Assembly: GCF_037975245.1 (NCBI RefSeq)
Contig: NC_092562.1
Span: 3,581,001 to 3,645,000 of the forward strand
Source: Apostichopus japonicus
Lineage: Eukaryota; Echinodermata; Holothuroidea; Aspidochirotida; Stichopodidae
Length of the DNA: 64,000 nucleotides
Reading direction: 5' to 3'
Part shown: piece by piece, positions 58,514 to 64,000 of the stretch
Position numbering within the stretch: position 1 is the first letter of the stretch
Layout of the letters: every line of letters begins with the position of its first letter
Translations under genes and position numbers: made by a program
The notes under the pieces: generated by a model
The model's input: the letters and a program-made list of their open reading frames with translations, nothing else
What the model was told of the DNA's origin: nothing
Databases searched by the model: none

Positions 58514-58850
58514 GAAGTCGTGGAGTGTGTTAATGCATTTACCAAAATATCTTTGGATGAACTGGAAGATGCGAAGAGCAGGCGTGTAGGCTTGACAAGT
58601 ATTGGGCAAAATTTCTCCCATTCTTAGCTCAACGTCACAGCCAAAAGAAAACTTACAAGTGCCATATGATAGAAGGTTCCACGGAATGTGTATGGATCAT
58701 TTAATTACAGCAAAGTTGGATGAATTACCTAAATTGTCAAATTTAGTAAAGGAACTAGTCTCCAAAGTACGGAATTTCTTTTACGATAGTGAGAATTTGA
58801 AAATAAAAAAGTTTGAGAAGAGAAGTTGTGTTATAAATGTTATTAATTAA
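58514..58850 (+). pseudogene. Decayed transposase-like fragment, unit 3
   Basis: This counterpart has the unit-1-type TAG after FSHS but the unit-2-type 15-nt ELVSK segment, so it is a mosaic of the other two copies. Confidence 0.35.
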
Positions 58851-60223
58851 CTGATATCGACAAGTTTTGGTATTGGTTATTCACCATCTCAGTGTATGTT
58901 ACTAATTTCTTATGTTCAGTGTGAATACAGAGGTCCAGACATTCTCCTTATTTCTTTCTTCCTTTCCTGCATTAAAGTGTGTTCTGTTTTGCTAAGGCCC
59001 AATGTTTCCCTAATCAACTCTATATGTATATTGCATATTGCTGTGGCCCCCAAAAACCCCAGATAAATGAAATGAATGCAAGAAATGGACTTGACTGTGG
59101 GTGGAAATGCAGTTAATGTTCTAATGCTGTGGCTTACTTTAAATTTGTCTCTTAAATGAAAACGTTCATTTCATTTTCAATTAACACATAAATATGGCAG
59201 TTTTAACAGTGCCATCAGGATTAAAATATCTAACCTTAATATTGCCGAAATGGTTTAACGTGACGAGATGTAACAAGTGGCTATTTCATCTGTTTTCAAA
59301 ATATTGTTTTATCGCAAGATTATAAAGAAATCAACAACACAACATTTTGCATAAAATTGTTGAAATGGCGAGATAAACCGTTCATATAGTGTCATTTGAA
59401 CCTCTTACTTTCCTTCAAAAATTGTTGAATTTGCCAACGTGGAAAGATGTCAACAGTTTAAATATTTTGCAGAATATTGTTGATATAACGAGCTGTTATA
59501 GCCTAAGTTATTAATTCAATATTTTTCAGACAATTGTTTTAGTGTAAAGAAATTCTTAATATCTTCATGGTACTTTAAAGCTGCAAAAAAGTTCAACAGA
59601 GTGCAAAGGTGTAGAAACAGGAAGTAAAAAGGTGAGAGGAATTGAAATACCACCACCCCCCCCCCCCATATATAGGCTTGGATCACTCCTAAGTACGATG
59701 AATAAGCAAACATGGGTTTTCTTTTGAGTTTAACTTACTTGCTTAATCACACTAGTTCAAGTTCAAATATGTCTTTCAATTCAAGCCGTGGTTAACTGAA
59801 TCAACACAGAACAACAATGAAAGACTGCCACATTCATTTGGCGTCATACAGATCAAGCCCTATTTAAATTCTTAATATGGTGCATGACACCTGAACTTGT
59901 CACCTCACAAAATGTCAATAACTAAATACTCGGCAAAGATACAGGCTAAAATAACTTTTTAATGTCGGGTTTTCAAATGCTTGTAGCCAAATAAGTTTGC
60001 GAGTGTTGACATTTTATAAACTGGAAATAAACTGCAATCAGTAAAGATGACAGTATTAGGAATAATACCCCGTAACTTGTGGTCGCTTTAAGCAACTTCG
60101 TGGTCGCTCAGCTTAACTACTGATTATTATAGCTTTATCTACCAGGACGTAGTGTAAATGTTGAATTTAACCCGACAGTGCACCACCATACAACAATGGT
60201 GAAGCAGCAGTGGTGTCAAAGCC

Positions 60224-60231
60224 TTTATAAG
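60224..60231 (+). promoter_or_regulatory. Possible TATA box of gene C
   Basis: TTTATAAG lies about 100 nt before the ATG at 60334, as in genes A and B. Confidence 0.3.
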
Positions 60232-60333
60232 TTAGTTCCTCTTTCGTTATGTGATGATTACCACGCAGCTACCACATACACATTTGGAAGGAAACATTAA
60301 AATAACAACCGTATAGAACCGTGTTTTGTCAGA

Positions 60334-63300
60334 ATGCAATTCACTCCGTGCACACGAACTGGTGGTTTAGTACTAGTGGAAACGATGCTCATTTTGTGTT
60401 ACTTTGTTATTTTAGGTTCCATGCAGGCAGTTAATCGAGTAACTGCTATCCAGGATGACTGCCCGCTCTCAGGTAAGGTGTATTTGATACAGCATTCTCT
60501 GATTTTTAAAACCTGTGGCTCAACCACTATTTATTGTGGAACGGTATCGGGTAATCTAGTTGTAAATTGTCATATCTATGTCATCTGTTAACATGCAACC
60601 GTCTGTCAATTTTCAATATTACTTCTCACGTGAATGCTTTGCCATGAATCCAGATAGTGATATAACTCTTATTAATTTAATTTTTCAACCTATAGTAGTA
60701 AAGAGATCCATGTATATGTTTTTCTTCAAGATTTTTGAAACCACGGGTAGCACATATATTGGTCTACAAATTCCACGTCTAGTTTGGACCCATTCTTTTA
60801 GATATAGGTATCATTTTGGCTACCTTACACCTTGATGGGAAAACGTCTAAAGTTGCGCACCTTTTCAACATGTTAAAAGCGTTGATTTCATCAGTACTGT
60901 ATCTTTTGAAATATCAAGATGGGGTAGATCGTTAATGATATTCTTGTGATAATTTAGGAATATTAAATGAAATCCATTGAGATATTTCACAATACATGTT
61001 GCTTTAACGTTTCCATAGTTGTTTTTTCTTGGGAATGCTGGCTTGTCGCAAAAGTGAAAAGTATTATTTTGCGATATCATTAAGAATTGATGTACCTGTT
61101 AAGGTAAATGTAGCCGAAGAATGTGACGTATTTCGCATAGATTGTTCATTTCTCAAAACTTGCCAGATAGCTTTTGTAATTCTATTAATTCTTAAGATTT
61201 CATGTTTAAAACAGGTCTGTTTGGCAAGTCGACTGTGTTTCAGTGTTTACGATTGTCATATGCAATGGTCATACTGTATGGGTGGAATAATTCGAATATT
61301 TTTTTAACATTGAAAACAAGGAACAAGTCTTAAGATATTACTCTTAAATGCTGATATATTATATTGCAATTTAGGTTTTGGAAATGTTTCCTGACTTAAA
61401 GCTTGTCATACAGCATAAAACTTGACAATTTTGCAGATAATACCAACACTGTATCATCTTATTTTATCAATAAACTGTTTTGTTATTACGGTATCGTGTA
61501 TACCGATATATCATACTTTGCCCTCAGTGTGAGTTTTCATGTTGTGGCGGGGAATGAATAGGCTACTCATAAAATCCTGATGGGTATCCATATATCTGAT
61601 CCACTTCTGATTCGCATCATAATGGTACTCTGTGTAGTTTTGCAAATGAAAGCTCTATATCACCTCTCCACGTACAAATGGTAGAACATTTCCATGACTG
61701 ACATAAAAAAGGTTTCTTTAATAAGATAAAACTTATTCCGAAAGCATATGTACTATAGCTTGATAGCAACGGAGCTTAGAAAAACACTTAATCAGTGTGA
61801 GATTTAACGTGACTAATGTAGCTGTGTCAAATGTAAATATTACTTACAATCATTAAAGTGTATGATGTTGATCTCACATACTGGAATTTCCCTCACGGAC
61901 TTCCTGATATGGAAAACGTGTTCTATAAAAGTCAGTATTGCCTACTTTATGGTCTATTGGGTTGGTAGTTCCTTCTTAATTGTACAATGTTGATTAATTG
62001 TACTTTTTTCAATGTGGGTGTTTTCCGCATCACACTTTGTCTTCTTTTCTTACCTCTGATTTCCTCTTGAACCAGTATAGTACAGTACAATATAATACAG
62101 TATAGCATTGTACAGTATAGTACAATATAGCCTATATAGAGCAATACAGTATAGTATAGTACAGTATAGTATAGTATAGTATAGTATAGTATAGTACAGT
62201 ACAGTACAGTACAGTATAGTATAGTATAGTATAGTATAGTAATCGTACTCGCGCTTAGAACAAGGGAAGTAGTGCATTTGCTCGTATAGTCCTATTGTTG
62301 TTCTCGTGCTACAACACAAGTCTGTATGTATATTCTTCGACATGTTCTCAAGTATATGTCCTAACTATATTCATGTGTAAAAGTAAGAGTAAGAGAGGGC
62401 CTGACGTTTCGATCCTAGCAGGATCGAAACGTCAGGCCCTCTCATACTTTTACACAGGCTCTTCGTAGATAAACAGTTTGCTAATAGTTTTGTTTTATTT
62501 ACCATGTGAATCGATATCTCGACAGACATTCCAGTTTGTGGACCAACAGGTGTCTGTGATTGCTCTTATGGCAGGATAGCTGATTGCAGTGGTAAAGGTT
62601 TGGCTGCCTTGCCAAGAAACCTGTCATCGGACTTAATGTCCTTGTAAGTGTGAGCAATGTAGTCTGTGACCAGTTCGTTCGACCAGTTCGTTCGCCCATT
62701 GTTGTACGTTGGCTTCACTTGTGATTTTTGGAGGTGTACTATGATGATTTCGCCAAGGAACACGTCGAATAAAATATATCATAATTGTGTCCGCCACAGC
62801 TTTACCTAAGTCAGTCACGGGGGCGTTGTTCAAATCCCGATGAGCGCTTGAATAAGAATTGTCTCATAATAATTGCCTTCATTGCCAGCATTTCAATTTA
62901 TACGTATTTGATTCAACTTATGCTACGATTAATTAAACTGTTTAAATAGCTTGAGTTACGTTATATCAATCGAGAGGAGAAGAAGAGGAAAACTCAACAA
63001 ACAATCAACTGGAACTTTCGTCGTTGATTATTGAGTGATCGATATTGGACTTTTGTAGGCAGCCGCACCGTCTATTTCTATAGTGACATTTGTAGGCAGC
63101 CTAACTATTTCTAGTGACGTTTGTAGGCAGCCTAACTCTCTATTTCTATAGTGAAGTTTGTAGGCAGCCTAACTAACTATTTCTAGTGACGTTTGTAGGC
63201 AGCCTAACTAACTATTTCTATAGTGAAGCTTGTAGGCAGCCTAACTAACTATTTCTAGTGACGTTTGTAGGCAGCCAACTATTTCTATGGTGACGTTCAT

Positions 63301-63799
63301 AGGCAGCCTAACTATTTATATTGAAGTTTGTAGGCAGCCTAACTAACTATTTCTAGAGACGTTTGTAGGCAGCCTAACTAACTATTTCTATAGTGAAGCT
63401 TGTGGGCTGCCTAACTAACTATTTCTAGCGACGTTTGTAGGCAGTCTAACTATTTCTAGTGACGTTTGTATGCATCCTAACTTTCTATTTCTAGGGAAGT
63501 TTGTTTGTTCTGATAACAATTGCTGAACGCAGTTTTTGTCAAGAAGTACACGATCACTGAATGATATGTAGAAACTTCAAAATCCTGCTAAAACTCTCAC
63601 AGGCTCAAGCAGAATTAATCTGGCAGAAGTGAACGTTAATCTATGTCTTACTTCACTCATTTAAAGTGGCTTAAATGGCGTCTTTGTTCTTTTACTCACG
63701 AGTTGATGCATTTTCCTTTCCGCGCAGAGACCTTTCATCGAATGCAATTGAATGTATACCCATCAACTTTTTCGAACGATTTACCAAACTGAGAAAATT
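60334..63799 (+). CDS. Gene C: third paralogue, exons 1-3 only (window end)
   Basis: Exons 60334-60472 (start and signal peptide), 62526-62643 (LRR N-cap) and 63728-63799 (first LRR) match gene A in sequence, junctions and phase. Exon 2 has the gene A residue (MSL). The rest lies beyond 64000, so neither its completeness nor its LRR variants can be judged. Confidence 0.8.
62075..62241. repeat. Pentanucleotide microsatellite, unit 3
   Basis: The same array as at 9058, about 167 bp. Confidence 0.88.
62376..62454. repeat. 79-nt inverted repeat, unit 3
   Basis: Same hairpin as 9355-9433, unchanged. Confidence 0.85.
63051..63503. repeat. Minisatellite in intron 2, unit 3
   Basis: Same array as 10027, with the unit 1 length and order. 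Confidence 0.87.
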
Positions 63800-64000
63800 G
63801 TAAGTTCTTTCTTTCTTATATTTAGTTTCCAGCAGCATGAATGATACAGTTTCTGGCCACACATAGCTTGTGTAGCAATGTACAATGCAGCCACTAGCTT
63901 ACACTCCATGTATCACGAATTACAAATCAAATTCTTTAATTTGTATAGATTAATTTAATATTTAAGAAAAATACTGTTAAGTTTCCTTCTATGCATGATA

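Larger units (their letters stand above)
55013..64000. repeat. Tandem segmental duplication, unit 3 (cut by window end)
   Basis: The first ~9.0 kb of a third copy reach exon 3 of gene C and a little of intron 3. Over the shared part it matches unit 1 more closely than unit 2 at many sites, for example the TAG in the transposase-like fragment and the length of the pentanucleotide array. At other sites it agrees with unit 2, for example the 15 nt present at 58750 and the segment before exon 1. Whether the array continues past 64000 cannot be seen. Confidence 0.9.

Overview
The window is eukaryotic genomic DNA. Long AT-rich introns, GT-AG junctions, many small non-autonomous DNA transposons and a receptor gene with one leucine-rich repeat (LRR) per ~72-nt exon point to an invertebrate. 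Frequent 'taggcct'-type words and the gene architecture suggest a marine deuterostome such as an echinoderm; the species is inference.

Bases 1-1755 are a unique left flank with exons of an unrecognised minus-strand gene and a tRNA-like element. From 1756 on the window is a tandem segmental duplication: unit 1 (1756-28329), unit 2 (28330-55012) and the first ~9 kb of unit 3 (55013-64000), with a period of 26.57-26.68 kb.

Each unit holds, on the plus strand: a CRE/CCAAT-like block, a hAT-type MITE, a decayed transposase-like fragment, and one 20-exon receptor gene. Gene A (7316-26776) reads in frame through all 20 exons I could place (1,200 aa). It encodes a signal peptide, a Cys-rich LRR N-cap, about 14 LRRs, an ephrin-receptor-like (GCC2/GCC3) Cys-rich region, about nine membrane segments, and a short tail ending in a dileucine. 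Gene B (33386-52640) is the same gene with a duplicated Cys-rich module in exon 17 and a 1-nt frameshift in exon 19. Gene C (60334 onward) is cut by the window end after exon 3. The last ~1.3 kb of each unit carries minus-strand coding-like segments of an unknown gene, largely deleted in unit 1.

The most interesting signal is the contrast between genes A and B. By hand comparison, the LRR exons differ at 28 coding sites, of which about 26 change the amino acid, with a cluster of 7 in the single 72-nt exon 7. The 1,541-nt membrane exon is about 99% identical, with roughly half its differences silent. That pattern suggests an expanding receptor family whose ligand-binding face is diversifying while the signalling or channel-like module is held constant.
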